A stretch of DNA of 64,000 bases from Pseudomonas sp. SDI (GCF_003105155.1 NZ_QETK01000003.1:62001-126000), one strand, 5' to 3'; positions 46,211 through 54,646 are shown, counted from the stretch's first letter. The notes: generated from the sequence alone by a model not told the origin. A program made the numbers and translations.

Positions 46211-46909
46211 TCACCTTAGCCACCTTAGAATACTTTTCAAGACCAGCTTCCTACTTTCAGGGTACTCGCCAAAGTGAGCGCCTAAGTCATGACCTGACCC
46301 GCGCACACAGTGATGTTCAGCATCAATGCAGCTCCTTGCTTTTTCTATTAGTTTGCAAGGGATTTCTGCGGGTATCACTAAGTCCGCCTCAGCGGAAATC
46401 ACCAATAATTTGCCTTTGAATTTCTCAATAATTGAAAAGCACTGACTATCCTCCCAACTTCTATAACGACGAATACAAGAAGAAAAGAACGGGCCAAATG
46501 CTACACCCTCTGCACGCTCAGAATATACTGCAGGTATTGCTAAACCTATCCGAGCCACCGATATTTGCGCCGCTATTTTCAACGCATTATGAGCCCCCAT
46601 GCTAAAGCCTATAACATTGAGATTCCTCTCCAACTTAAATTTCTGCACCACTTTTAATGCCTGCTCTGTTCTTCGCTCCAAACTTGATTCCTGCACGCAT
46701 CCCCCGGTCCTTCCATGCCCTAGAAAATCAAAAGAAATACTGTCTATATGATGGTCACACAAATGTCTCTGAAGACTATGGAACCCTCTGCTGCTTGAGT
46801 TACCAGCGCCGTGCATAATTAGAACTGTCTTTCTGGCCTGCTCGCTTACCCAATGCTGCCCAATTAATACCTCATTTTGATATGAGACTTCAAAATTATC
46901 TATCTTCAC
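46211..46909 (-). CDS. Alpha/beta hydrolase of the island (S33-like)
   Basis: A 232-residue cytosolic hydrolase. MHGAGNSSSRGFHS is the oxyanion region, FDFLGHGRTGG follows, the nucleophile Ser is in GFSMGAH, Asp in ISAEADLVIP and the catalytic His in VRGSGHDLG. A full triad is visible, so it should be active; it could be a thioesterase or esterase of a small pathway. It begins with GTG at 46909, with GAGG seven bases upstream, and is first in the operon behind the lux-box-like site. Confidence 0.82.
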   Translation of the reverse strand: MKIDNFEVSYQNEVLIGQHWVSEQARKTVLIMHGAGNSSSRGFHSLQRHLCDHHIDSISFDFLGHGRTGGCVQESSLERRTEQALKVVQKFKLERNLNVIGFSMGAHNALKIAAQISVARIGLAIPAVYSERAEGVAFGPFFSSCIRRYRSWEDSQCFSIIEKFKGKLLVISAEADLVIPAEIPCKLIEKARSCIDAEHHCVRGSGHDLGAHFGEYPESRKLVLKSILRWLR

Positions 46910-46944
46910 TTATGGCCTCCTACATGACCGGCGCAAGCGAGGTA

Positions 46945-46989
46945 TTTATAACCATATTAAAGCCTGACCTCACCTACCAAATCTTGTAG
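46945..46989 (-). promoter_or_regulatory. Lux-box-like dyad and -10 element of the island operon
   Basis: At 46974-46989 the pattern CT-N12-AG occurs, within CTAC-CAAATCTT-GTAG; its 10-base half-sites agree at about six positions. Read leftwards, a TATAAA -10 box lies at 46945-46950, centred 34 bases from the dyad. That puts the dyad near -44, where LuxR-type activators bind. The site lies between the hydrolase and the laccase-domain gene and could serve both. Confidence 0.5.
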
Positions 46990-47126
46990 CGACTACGGTA
47001 TGCTTTTTGCGTGCTTAAAAAATTCACTACTGAATCGCTCAACCCATAGGCAGCCAGAATCATTCATTGAAAAAAACATAGCCATACGATATAAGATGAA
47101 AACCATATGTATAAGGCAGCAATACA

Positions 47127-47828
47127 ATGGGCTTTCATGCAGCCAATCTAAATTCAGTCGCCGGCGTCGCCCACAATTTTGGAACCGTCAATGAAGTCGG
47201 CAGACCTAGCGACCTTTTCTATTGCTCACAGCAAAACAGCTCAACAGTAATTGAAATAGGCAAGACGCATCCTACAGGCATTATCGTAGGGGACGCCGTG
47301 TTCACCCGAACAACACGTCCAATTGGAATTATTACAGCCGATTGCTTACCTATTCTTTTGACATCGAGCTCAGAACCTTTTGTCGCTGTAATACATGCCG
47401 GCTGGAAGGGCCTATTTAGCGGAATAATCAGAAACTCTGTAGAGGCTTATCGAGGCGCAGGAGTTACACTCCGTGATCTGAAGCTTGCTATAGGTCCATC
47501 CATAGGACCATGCTGTTATGAGGTTCGCCCGCCATTGATTGAAGCCATCGAAGATAAGGATGGAAACCTGTGGCGAGGTAAAAAGGCGCCTTGGGCTCCT
47601 CATAGCAATGAATTACCTCACCCCCTCAATAAGGATAGCATGTGTCTTGATCTTAAACTTTACTGCTGCTACCTATTGGATCAGGAAGGCTTGAACTGCT
47701 CGCAAATAGAGTTAGTTGACACATGTACCTACTGCTCGGACATAAAGCTTGGAAGCTACAGAAGACGAAATCACAACTCGGAGGAAAAAACCTTCCAGTA
47801 CTCCTGGATCAAACTATCCGACCGCTAA
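47127..47828 (+). CDS. YfiH/PgeF-type laccase-domain protein
   Basis: A 233-residue protein of the multicopper polyphenol-oxidase (DUF152) family. The metal-site residues are in GKTHPTGIIVGDAVFT (His), IITADCLPILL (Cys) and VAVIHAGWKGL (His), so the site looks intact. Housekeeping YfiH lies beside rluD; this AT-rich copy stands in an island with a LuxR regulator and looks like a recruited paralogue. Known family members act as peptidoglycan-precursor editing enzymes or oxidise small molecules. It points right while the other pathway genes point left. Only a weak site precedes the ATG. Confidence 0.82.
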   Translation: MGFHAANLNSVAGVAHNFGTVNEVGRPSDLFYCSQQNSSTVIEIGKTHPTGIIVGDAVFTRTTRPIGIITADCLPILLTSSSEPFVAVIHAGWKGLFSGIIRNSVEAYRGAGVTLRDLKLAIGPSIGPCCYEVRPPLIEAIEDKDGNLWRGKKAPWAPHSNELPHPLNKDSMCLDLKLYCCYLLDQEGLNCSQIELVDTCTYCSDIKLGSYRRRNHNSEEKTFQYSWIKLSDR

Positions 47829-47843
47829 ATAACGGCATCATAA

Positions 47844-48560
47844 CTATATATACCCATTAGCAACAGCATACGTCAGCGTTTGCACTCTATTACTCGCCCC
47901 CAATTTCCGCTGCGAGTTTCGTAGATGAAAGTTCACAGTATCGACAGCCACGCCAAGAATGATAGAAACCTCCCCTGAAGTTTTGCCGTCCGCAACCCAC
48001 CGTAGTATTTCTTTTTCCTTTTCTACAAGCTCAACCAGCTCACCATTTGGTGACGCCCAACCAAGCTTAATTACTTGTTCACCTATCGTGTCTGCCAACG
48101 ATCTAATTATTGGCTTCAGCCCCTTGAACTCTTCATCGCTCACAGTTCCACTGAGTTTAGCAAGGTAAAGAAAGCCAAAATACCCACTTGCTTTGAAGGA
48201 TGGCTGAACCACACCTTCAGATATATTGAAACCAGACACCTTAGAATTAAGCGCTAAAGGCTTTAGAAACATTTCGCCAGGTAATTTCATCGGTTCAAAA
48301 AATACCTTGCAGTGCTGAATCACTGGATCCAGCGGGGCGCAATTCATTTCTTTATAGTACTCAGCCCACTCTTCCGGCCAATTACCTAAAAACTTTATAT
48401 CTGGCTTCATAAAAGGAGTGGAATTACATACCCCGTAAAGAAAGTAGTCAAAACTCAGTTCTCGAACCGAACATATTGCATTATCAACCAACTCTTCTAA
48501 AGACCCAAACCCCTTACCCCCGCTTGCCAAACTGGTCAAAGCAGAAAAATGGCAACTCAT
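47844..48560 (-). CDS. LuxR-solo regulator with autoinducer-binding domain
   Basis: A 238-residue protein. Residues 20-160 fit an autoinducer-binding domain (FDYFLYGVCNS, NWPEEWAEYYKEMNCAPLDPVIQHC with conserved W, Y, D and P). Residues 170-238 form the LuxR helix-turn-helix (EKEILRWVADGKTSGEVSIILGVAVDTVNFHLRN in parts). No luxI gene is in the window, so it would sense another cell's or a plant signal. GGAGGTG precedes the ATG at 48560. It is AT-rich, convergent with the laccase-domain gene, and the likely regulator of the island. Confidence 0.88.
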   Translation of the reverse strand: MSCHFSALTSLASGGKGFGSLEELVDNAICSVRELSFDYFLYGVCNSTPFMKPDIKFLGNWPEEWAEYYKEMNCAPLDPVIQHCKVFFEPMKLPGEMFLKPLALNSKVSGFNISEGVVQPSFKASGYFGFLYLAKLSGTVSDEEFKGLKPIIRSLADTIGEQVIKLGWASPNGELVELVEKEKEILRWVADGKTSGEVSIILGVAVDTVNFHLRNSQRKLGASNRVQTLTYAVANGYI

Positions 48561-48879
48561 TAAACACCTCCAAACGGTACAAAACCTAGGAACCAATTTG
48601 CATGTCGCCTTCCGAGTAATCCTGTCATTAATGCCTGCCAACTGCACTAAACACAGTGTTCAGCTATGCCGCACACCCGTAGGATTTATAGTTCGCACAA
48701 GTTACCAATACCGTTCAGCTTATTTCCCACTCTATTATTTATTTAAAACATGCGGTTTTTTAGAATCACCCACTTGTCAGTCTTTGAGGAAAATGCCTCA
48801 AGGATTCGCCGCCGTTGCGTTATCGCAAGCAGCATACGACAGCCTCAAACGCGAATATCTCTCACCTTTAAAACTCCCG
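48561..48879. other. AT-rich upstream region of the LuxR gene and island right end
   Basis: I see no convincing gene in these 319 bases. The AT-rich composition of the island continues and then gives way near 48,870 to GC-rich sequence of a response-regulator remnant. No direct repeat, integrase or insertion-sequence end is visible at the border. Confidence 0.5.
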
Positions 48880-48883
48880 AATC

Positions 48884-49161
48884 TCCCCGCAACTGCTGCT
48901 GGTCGAAGACGACCTGCGGCTGCGTGGCTTTCAGGTCACCGCCTGCGTGGATGGCCTTGAAGGCCTGGCCGCCTGCGACGCGCGGCGCTTCGACCTGATC
49001 CTGCTCGACATCATGCTGCCCGACCTCGACGGCCTGGCACTGCTCGAACGCCTGCGCAGCCGTCAGGGCGTGCCGGTGATGCTGATGTCGGCATCAGCGG
49101 CTTCACCCGTGGTGCCGACGATTACCTGCTCAAGCCGTTCAGCCTGGCCGAGGACGTCAGC
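48884..49161 (+). pseudogene. Response-regulator receiver-domain remnant
   Basis: From 48890 the sequence codes PQLLLVEDD, but the start codon is replaced at the island border. After the acidic pair several residues before LRGFQVTACVDGLEG are deleted in frame. FDLILLDIMLPDLDG and GVPVMLMSA follow intact, then a deletion shifts the frame before ISGFTRGADDYLLKPFSLAE. The effector domain is missing. Confidence 0.8.
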
Positions 49162-49440
49162 CACCAGCAGTGCAGCGCCGGCCTGACCGGCTTCGAACAA
49201 ACCCTGACCCTGGGCAGCGAGTTCAGCCGCCAGGAGCTCAACGAGCCGGCGCAGGCGCGGCCCGGCTCAACCGTGGACATGCTGCAGGCCACGCAACGCC
49301 TGCGCGCCCAGCTGCAACAGGTGCCGGGCGTGCAGGTTGGTTTCAGGACCTTCCCCGACCTGAACCACGGGCAGATGCTCGACGCCTCGCCGCGCCATAC
49401 GCTGGACAAGCTTTACGCCGCGCCTTCGCCGGCACGCTGA
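49149..49440 (+). pseudogene. C-terminal remnant of an alpha/beta hydrolase (siderophore-esterase-like)
   Basis: Following the receiver remnant, one frame reads a C-terminal hydrolase segment: STVDMLQATQRLRAQLQQ, then VQVGFRTFPDLNHGQML with a likely catalytic His, and a stop at 49438-49440. The N-terminal part with the nucleophile is lost. The pattern recalls PfeE/IroE-type esterases, which in P. aeruginosa lie beside a response regulator and a siderophore receptor. The end overlaps the convergent MFS gene. Confidence 0.6.
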
Positions 49441-50582
49441 GCGCGGAACGCCCGCCGCCGCGCGCTGCGGGCAAACACCACGAACAGCGCAGCCATGGCC
49501 GTCAGCGCCATTGGCAGGCCATGCGGGGCAACCTCCATCGCGGCGCCGCTGATCAACGGCCCGATCAGGCTGCCAACCCCCCAGAGCAGGCCGACGCTGG
49601 CGTTCGCGGTCACCAGGTCCTGGCCTTTGAACTGCTGGCCGATCAGCACCAACGCCAGGGTATAGACCCCGCCTGCCACCGCACCGAGCACCACCAGCGC
49701 CGGCCACAGCAGCCACGGCATACCGATCAGCCAGGGCAGCGCCAGGCCGATCAGCATCGCCGCCACACCGCAGACCAGGTGCACGGTGGTGCGCTCGCAG
49801 CGGTCGGCCAGCCAGCCAATCGGTAGCTGAAAGAGCATGTCGCCCGTGAGGATCACCGTCACCATCAATGCCGCCACGCCCACCGCGTAGGCATGGTGAG
49901 TGGCGTATACCGGCAGCAGCGACAGCACCACCGCGTCGAAGAACGAGAAGAACAGCACACCCATGCACAGTGCCGGCGCCACCCGGAAGAACCCGCCAAG
50001 GGAGAAACTCTTCTCACCGTCGTCACCGTGCTCGACATGGTCGTTGGGCACCGTCCAGCAGATCGAGGCCAGCGCCAGCGCATAGCAGCCACTGACCAGG
50101 GTGATCACCCATGGGCTCTGCGCACCGAATAGCGCCAGCATGGCCGGGCCGAGCATCTGGAAGCCAGTGAAGGCCGTGGCGTACAGCGCCATGACCTTGC
50201 CGCGGTTGTGCTCCTCGCTCAGTTCGTTGACCCACGACTCGCCGAGGATGATCGCGATGCCCATGCCAATCCCCAGCCCCAGGCGCAGCAGGCCGAGCAG
50301 GTAGATCGAGTCGAAGGCCCAGTCGATCAGGCCGACGCTGAACGCGCACAGGCCGAAACTGAGCAGGTAGATCAGCCGCCGGGTGAGGTGCCGGCAGCAG
50401 GCGTCGACCATGAACGCCGAGAGCATCATGCCAGCCGCCGGCATCGCCGAAAGGATGCCAATCTGCAAAGTGCTGGCCCCGGCATCGAGCAGGCGCAACG
50501 ACACCAGCGGCAAAGTGGCTCCCAGGCTCAAGCCAACCACGGACACGGCAAACAGCAGACCGAACAGAAAACGCTTGTTCAT
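49413..50582 (-). CDS. MFS transporter (YcaD-like)
   Basis: A 389-residue membrane protein with about twelve helices. It begins MNKRFLFGLLFAVSVVGLS and has GLGIGMGIAIILGESWVNE and GWLADRCERTTVH, resembling the YcaD group of MFS proteins. Substrate unknown. The ATG at 50582 begins the first helix; the frame extends upstream to 50642 without support. Its 3' end overlaps the esterase remnant by 28 bases. Confidence 0.8.
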   Translation of the reverse strand: MNKRFLFGLLFAVSVVGLSLGATLPLVSLRLLDAGASTLQIGILSAMPAAGMMLSAFMVDACCRHLTRRLIYLLSFGLCAFSVGLIDWAFDSIYLLGLLRLGLGIGMGIAIILGESWVNELSEEHNRGKVMALYATAFTGFQMLGPAMLALFGAQSPWVITLVSGCYALALASICWTVPNDHVEHGDDGEKSFSLGGFFRVAPALCMGVLFFSFFDAVVLSLLPVYATHHAYAVGVAALMVTVILTGDMLFQLPIGWLADRCERTTVHLVCGVAAMLIGLALPWLIGMPWLLWPALVVLGAVAGGVYTLALVLIGQQFKGQDLVTANASVGLLWGVGSLIGPLISGAAMEVAPHGLPMALTAMAALFVVFARSARRRAFRAQRAGEGAA

Positions 50583-50943
50583 CACAACCACAACTCCAAA
50601 CCGACCGGCGCAGGAACGACGGACGTTCACGCGCAGGCGCATACACGATCAAAAATTCGAATGCGAAACGGACCGACAGCGGCGCAGGAGGGCCGTAGTG
50701 TCAGTGGGAGCAGGCGTGCGGGGAGAAGGTGAAGGCGAACAACACGCTGCGCCGCCGCTTGAGCACCGCATCACGCGGCCAGTCACGACGCATCGCCTGC
50801 AGAACAGGCAGCGGCTTGGCGCGGTGAAGGGGGGAGCGGTTCATGGGTCGGCTACAGGGGTAAGAGAGGCCGGCACTCTAGGTGAAGCACAGGCTGCCCG
50901 TCAATCCTCGGCCGCTCTGTGACGCGCATTGGCGGCCGCCGGC
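50583..50943. other. 361-base region between an MFS gene and a diguanylate cyclase gene
   Basis: No firm gene. A minus-strand frame at 50701-50844 (ATG to TGA) would make a 47-residue basic peptide, beginning MNRSPLHRAKPLPVLQAM and ending HACSH, upstream of the MFS gene. It lacks a clear ribosome site. It may be a leader peptide or chance. Confidence 0.35.
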
Positions 50944-52251
50944 TCAGCTCAGGCAATAACCATTGCGTCCGCTTTCCTTGGCCCGATACAGCGCCTGGTC
51001 GGCCAGGTACAGCACATCCTGGCCAGCGCGCCGGGCGCTGGCCACACCGATGCTCAGGGTCACCCGGCCCAGCGCTACGCCGCGGTGCTCGATGTGCTCG
51101 GCAACCACCCGCGCGCACAAACGCTCGGCGATCTGCGCGGCGTCGACGCAACCGGTGTGCTCAAGGATGATGGCGAATTCTTCGCCGCCGTAGCGACACA
51201 CAGTGTCGTTGGGCCGACGCAGTACTTCGCGGAACAGCCGGGCCAGCAAGCGCAGGCATTCGTCGCCACGCTGATGGCCGTAACAGTCGTTGTAGGCCTT
51301 GAAGTGATCGACGTCGACCATCAGCAGCGACAGGCTGTCGTCACCCGCCATCGCCGCCAGCGCGCGCTGTAGCACTTCGTCAAAACGGCGGCGATTGGGC
51401 AGCCCGGTGAGCGCATCCTGCTCGGCTAGCTCACGCAACTGGGCATTCGCCAGTGCCAGCTGGGCGTTGCTGGCGGCCAGCGCCTGGCGCATCTGGCAGT
51501 GTTCGGTGATATCGCTCATGGCCAGGGTCATGCCGAGCAACTGGCCATCCAGATCGCGCGCCGCCTTCACCGCCAGCAGGTAGTTGCGGCCTTGCCAGTC
51601 GAGCACCTGATCGGCCAGGGTTTCGCCGCGCTCAAGGCAGCCCAGGCAATGCACCACGTCCAACTGCTGTGGGCTGATCAGGCTGCCCAGCGTTTGGCCA
51701 ACCAGCGCCGTGACCGAGCCGCCGAGCAGTTGCGCCAGCGCGTTATTGACATTGACCAGGTTGCCCTGGCGGTCGACCAGCCCGAGGGCCACCGACGCGG
51801 CGGCGTACAGCGCTTCAAGCTGCACTTCCCGCCGATCCAGCGGGCCGATGGCCGGCGTCACGTCGCGGTCGATGCCGCGGTAGCCACTGAGCGCCCCCTG
51901 CTCGTCGAACAGCGGCACGCCGCTGGTTTCCAGCATCAGCAGACGGCCGTCGGCGCGCAGGTTGCGGTTGATCAGCCCGCTGAACGGCCGCTGCTCGGCG
52001 ATGATCCCGGCGAACAGCGCGCCGACCCGCGCCGCCTCGTCGGCCGGCATGAAATCGAACGGCGTGCGCCCAAGCACCTGCTCCGGGGCGTAGCCGAGCA
52101 GGTGCCGGCTGTGCTCCGAGCAGAAGGTATAGCGGCCCTCGCGGTCCACTTCCCAGATCCAGTCGGAGTTGTGCGCAATGATCTCGCGCAGACGACGCAC
52201 TTCCAGCCGTTCGGGTTCGGTAGATGAGGTAGCGGGGCTTGGCTTGGACAT
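50944..52251 (-). CDS. PAS-GGDEF diguanylate cyclase
   Basis: A 435-residue soluble signalling protein making cyclic di-GMP. Residues 20-140 form a PAS domain (IIAHNSDWIWEVDREGRYTFCSE, LLGYAPEQVLGRTPFDFM). A second PAS-like part follows (ALGLVDRQGNLVNVNNALAQLL), and residues 270-435 are GGDEF with active-site motif GGEEF. An RPND product-inhibition site lies exactly five residues before it. No membrane segment is present, so it likely senses an internal cue. The ATG at 52251 is chosen; a TTG eight codons upstream is the only other start. Confidence 0.9.
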   Translation of the reverse strand: MSKPSPATSSTEPERLEVRRLREIIAHNSDWIWEVDREGRYTFCSEHSRHLLGYAPEQVLGRTPFDFMPADEAARVGALFAGIIAEQRPFSGLINRNLRADGRLLMLETSGVPLFDEQGALSGYRGIDRDVTPAIGPLDRREVQLEALYAAASVALGLVDRQGNLVNVNNALAQLLGGSVTALVGQTLGSLISPQQLDVVHCLGCLERGETLADQVLDWQGRNYLLAVKAARDLDGQLLGMTLAMSDITEHCQMRQALAASNAQLALANAQLRELAEQDALTGLPNRRRFDEVLQRALAAMAGDDSLSLLMVDVDHFKAYNDCYGHQRGDECLRLLARLFREVLRRPNDTVCRYGGEEFAIILEHTGCVDAAQIAERLCARVVAEHIEHRGVALGRVTLSIGVASARRAGQDVLYLADQALYRAKESGRNGYCLS

Positions 52252-52351
52252 AAAGACAGGACTTCGGACAGACAATCGGGCGATTGCAAGCCCGCCAACT
52301 TACTGGATCTGCCCCCCGGGGAGCAATCCCGCAAGCTGGCTGGCACGGCCC

Positions 52352-53557
52352 TCAGCGCCTGCCGGTGGATGGCAGGAGGATCGCCAGTACACCGAACAGC
52401 GGCAGGAACGAGCACAGCCAATACACGTACTCGATGCCATGGATGTCGGCCAGGTAACCGAGCAGCGCCGCGCCGATGCCGCCAAAGCCGAACATCAGGC
52501 CGAAGAAGATCCCGGCGATCATGCCGACATTGCCCGGTACCAGTTCCTGGGCATACACGACGATGGCCGAGAACGCCGAGGCGAGGATGAAGCCGATGAT
52601 CACGCTGAGCACACTGGTCCAGAACAGGTCGGCATACGGCAGCGCCAGGGTGAACGGGGCAACGCCGAGGATCGAGAACCAGATCACCGCCTTGCGCCCG
52701 ATGCGGTCGCCAATCGGCCCACCGAAGAAAGTCCCGGCGGCTACCGCGCCAAGAAACAGGAACAGGTGCAACTGCGAGCTGGCTACCGACAGGTCGAATT
52801 TCTCGATCAGGTAGAAGGTGTAGTAGCTGGTGAGACTGGACATGTAGAAGTACTTGGAGAACACCAGCAGCGCCAGCACCACCAGCGCGCCGATCACCCG
52901 GTTGCGTGACAGCCCGTGGCTGGCCGCCTGGCCGCGCTTGGCCTTGAACAGGTTGAGGTGCTCCTTGTACCAGCGGCTGAGGGCGTAGGTGACCAGCAGC
53001 GCACACACCGCAAACAGACCGAACCAGGCAACGTTGCCCTGGCCGAACGGAATGATGATCGCCGCCGCCAGCAGCGGGCCGAACGCCGAGCCGGCGTTGC
53101 CGCCGACCTGGAAAGTCGATTGCGCCAGGCCGAAGCGCCCACCGGAGGCCAGCCGGGCGATCCGCGAGGTTTCCGGGTGGAAGGTCGAGGAGCCGATGCC
53201 GACCAGGGCCGCCGCCAGCAGAATCATCGGGAAGCTGCCGACATACGCCAGCATCACGATCCCCACCAGGGTGCACAGCGTGCCCAGCGGCAGCAGGTTC
53301 GGCATTGGCTTGCGGTCGGTGTAGAAGCCCACCCAGGGTTGCAGCAGCGAGGCGGTCACCTGGAAGGTCAGGGTAATCAGCCCGACCTGGGCAAAGCTTA
53401 AACCGTAGTTGGCCTTGAGCAACGGGTAGATCGACGGCAGCACCGCCTGGATCAGGTCATTGATCAGGTGCGCCAGCGCACAGGCAGCGATGATGCGCAT
53501 CACCAGCGGGCTGCTCTGCACGCTGCCGGCGGTGGTCGTTGATGTAGCGGTGCTCAT
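52352..53557 (-). CDS. fsr: MFS transporter, fosmidomycin-resistance (Fsr) type
   Basis: A 401-residue membrane protein with twelve helices. Fsr-group marks: HLINDLIQAVLPSIYPLLK near the N-terminus, GFYTDRKPMPNLLPLG, and GIGSSTFHPETSRIARLASGG. Such exporters confer fosmidomycin resistance when overproduced; the natural substrate is unknown. A nested palindrome upstream may be its operator. The ATG at 53557 is chosen; the frame continues seven codons to 53578. Confidence 0.85.
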   Translation of the reverse strand: MSTATSTTTAGSVQSSPLVMRIIAACALAHLINDLIQAVLPSIYPLLKANYGLSFAQVGLITLTFQVTASLLQPWVGFYTDRKPMPNLLPLGTLCTLVGIVMLAYVGSFPMILLAAALVGIGSSTFHPETSRIARLASGGRFGLAQSTFQVGGNAGSAFGPLLAAAIIIPFGQGNVAWFGLFAVCALLVTYALSRWYKEHLNLFKAKRGQAASHGLSRNRVIGALVVLALLVFSKYFYMSSLTSYYTFYLIEKFDLSVASSQLHLFLFLGAVAAGTFFGGPIGDRIGRKAVIWFSILGVAPFTLALPYADLFWTSVLSVIIGFILASAFSAIVVYAQELVPGNVGMIAGIFFGLMFGFGGIGAALLGYLADIHGIEYVYWLCSFLPLFGVLAILLPSTGRR

Positions 53558-53596
53558 GGGAAGGCGTCCATCCAACAATCAATCGGGATCCAATTA

Positions 53597-53635
53597 TCCA
53601 GAATTAGATAGCTAGCGCACTATCTCTTTTCTGGA
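53597..53635. promoter_or_regulatory. Nested inverted repeat upstream of fsr, candidate operator
   Basis: An outer pair TCCAGAA (53597-53603) and TTCTGGA (53629-53635) encloses an inner pair AGATAG (53606-53611) and CTATCT (53620-53625). The dyad lies 40 bases upstream of the fsr start in an AT-rich stretch. It fits an operator for a dimeric repressor but could be a hairpin. Confidence 0.5.
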
Positions 53636-53711
53636 AGCGAGGGAAAACACCGGGGGATGGGGTAGTTCTGGCTAAGCGGTTGATCGTGCGTAAAATTTTT
53701 TAAAAAGAGTG

Positions 53712-53740
53712 TTGACACAAATCCGTTTCGGGCGAATAAT
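53712..53740 (+). promoter_or_regulatory. Sigma-70 promoter of tRNA-Met
   Basis: TTGACA at 53712-53717 and AATAAT at 53735-53740, spaced 17 bases, lie just upstream of the tRNA gene. A GC-rich GCGCGCC discriminator follows, typical of growth-rate-controlled stable RNA promoters. Confidence 0.8.
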
Positions 53741-53751
53741 GCGCGCCACTT

Positions 53752-53828
53752 GGCTACATAGCTCAGTTGGTTAGAGCATAGCATTCATAATGCTGGGGTC
53801 CGGGGTTCAAGTCCCTGTGTAGCCACCA
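53752..53828 (+). tRNA. tRNA-Met (anticodon CAT, elongator type)
   Basis: 77 bases form a cloverleaf with acceptor GGCTACA/TGTAGCC and encoded CCA. The anticodon loop TTCATAA has CAT at 53786-53788, and the T loop is GGTTCAAGTCC. A paired first acceptor position points to elongator, not initiator, tRNA. An ATA-reading tRNA-Ile with modified CAT cannot be fully excluded. Confidence 0.93.
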
Positions 53829-53834
53829 AGTACT

Positions 53835-53868
53835 AAAAAGGGCTTACCGCAAGGTAAGCCCTTTTTTC
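53835..53868. terminator. Intrinsic terminator after tRNA-Met
   Basis: AAGGGCTTACC and GGTAAGCCCTT form a hairpin with a four-base loop, followed by TTTT. The A tract on the other side also suits the convergent LysE gene. Confidence 0.9.
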
Positions 53869-53889
53869 TTGCCTGTAGATTTGTGGTGA

Positions 53890-53920
53890 AGCTATCGCGG
53901 GAGCAGCCCGCTCCCACAGA
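53890..53920. repeat. Single REP element
   Basis: GCTATCGCGGGAGCAGCCCG followed by CTCCCACAG, the same REP family as at 189-260 and 6966-7036, here as one copy overlapping the end of the LysE-type gene. Confidence 0.7.
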
Positions 53921-54518
53921 AGAGCACCACCACGCCCAACCCGATCAACGCCACCCCGATCACCCGATCCAGCACCCGCTGGCGCGCCAGCATCGCCCGG
54001 CGCAGTGCCTCGCGGGAAAAGAACAGCGCAACCAGACTGAACCACACCCAGTGCGCAAACGACATGAAAAACCCATAGGCAAAATCCACCACCAAACTGC
54101 TGCCCAACTGCACCACCTGGGTATATGCACTGACCACGAACAACATCGTCTTCGGGTTCAGCGCATTGGTCAGAAACCCAGTGCGAAACGCCCCGAAGCC
54201 ACTCGGGCTACCCACCCCGCCCGCCTCCAGCGACAGCGGCGTGGTGTTGCTCAGCGACTTGTAACCCAGCCACAGCAGATACCCGGCCCCCAACAGTTTC
54301 ATCGCCATGAACAGCAACGGCGAATGACTGATCACCAGCGCCACCCCCAGCACCGTATACAGCACATGCACCTGCACCCCACAGGCAATCCCCAGCGCCG
54401 CCAGCAACCCGCAACGCCGGCCGAAGGCGTAGCTGTTGCGGGTGACCATGGCAAAGTCCGGGCCGGGGCTGATCACCGCCAACAGGGTAATCAGGGCCAC
54501 AGCAAGCAGTTCGTTCAC
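53892..54518 (-). CDS. LysE/RhtB-family amino-acid exporter
   Basis: A 208-residue membrane protein with about six helices. It opens NELLAVALITLLAVISPGPDFAMVTRNS, where SPGPD is the LysE-family signature, and contains FRTGFLTNALNPKTMLFVVSA. Likely exports amino acids or homoserine lactone-like compounds. The start is GTG at 54518 with GAGGAG upstream; an in-frame ATG at 54554 has no such site. Divergent LysR-type gene suggests local regulation. Confidence 0.88.
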   Translation of the reverse strand: MNELLAVALITLLAVISPGPDFAMVTRNSYAFGRRCGLLAALGIACGVQVHVLYTVLGVALVISHSPLLFMAMKLLGAGYLLWLGYKSLSNTTPLSLEAGGVGSPSGFGAFRTGFLTNALNPKTMLFVVSAYTQVVQLGSSLVVDFAYGFFMSFAHWVWFSLVALFFSREALRRAMLARQRVLDRVIGVALIGLGVVVLFCGSGLLPR

Positions 54519-54646
54519 GCCAGTCTCCTCGATAGATACGCAAGCAATACGCACAGATCATTCCCGTGCGCCGGCATTATCGAAGGCTTCGCCCAGGCGA
54601 AAAATCGATTTATAGTGCGGCAAATCCGCTAGTTTTCCTCACACAT

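Noticed and set aside
43375..48870. Insertion sequence or prophage as the source of the AT-rich island
   Set aside because: No transposase, integrase, terminal inverted repeats or flanking duplication could be seen at either edge.
48598..48960. 120-codon plus-strand frame over the LuxR upstream region and regulator remnant
   Set aside because: It crosses the composition border, has no ribosome site and does not use the frame in which receiver-domain motifs appear.
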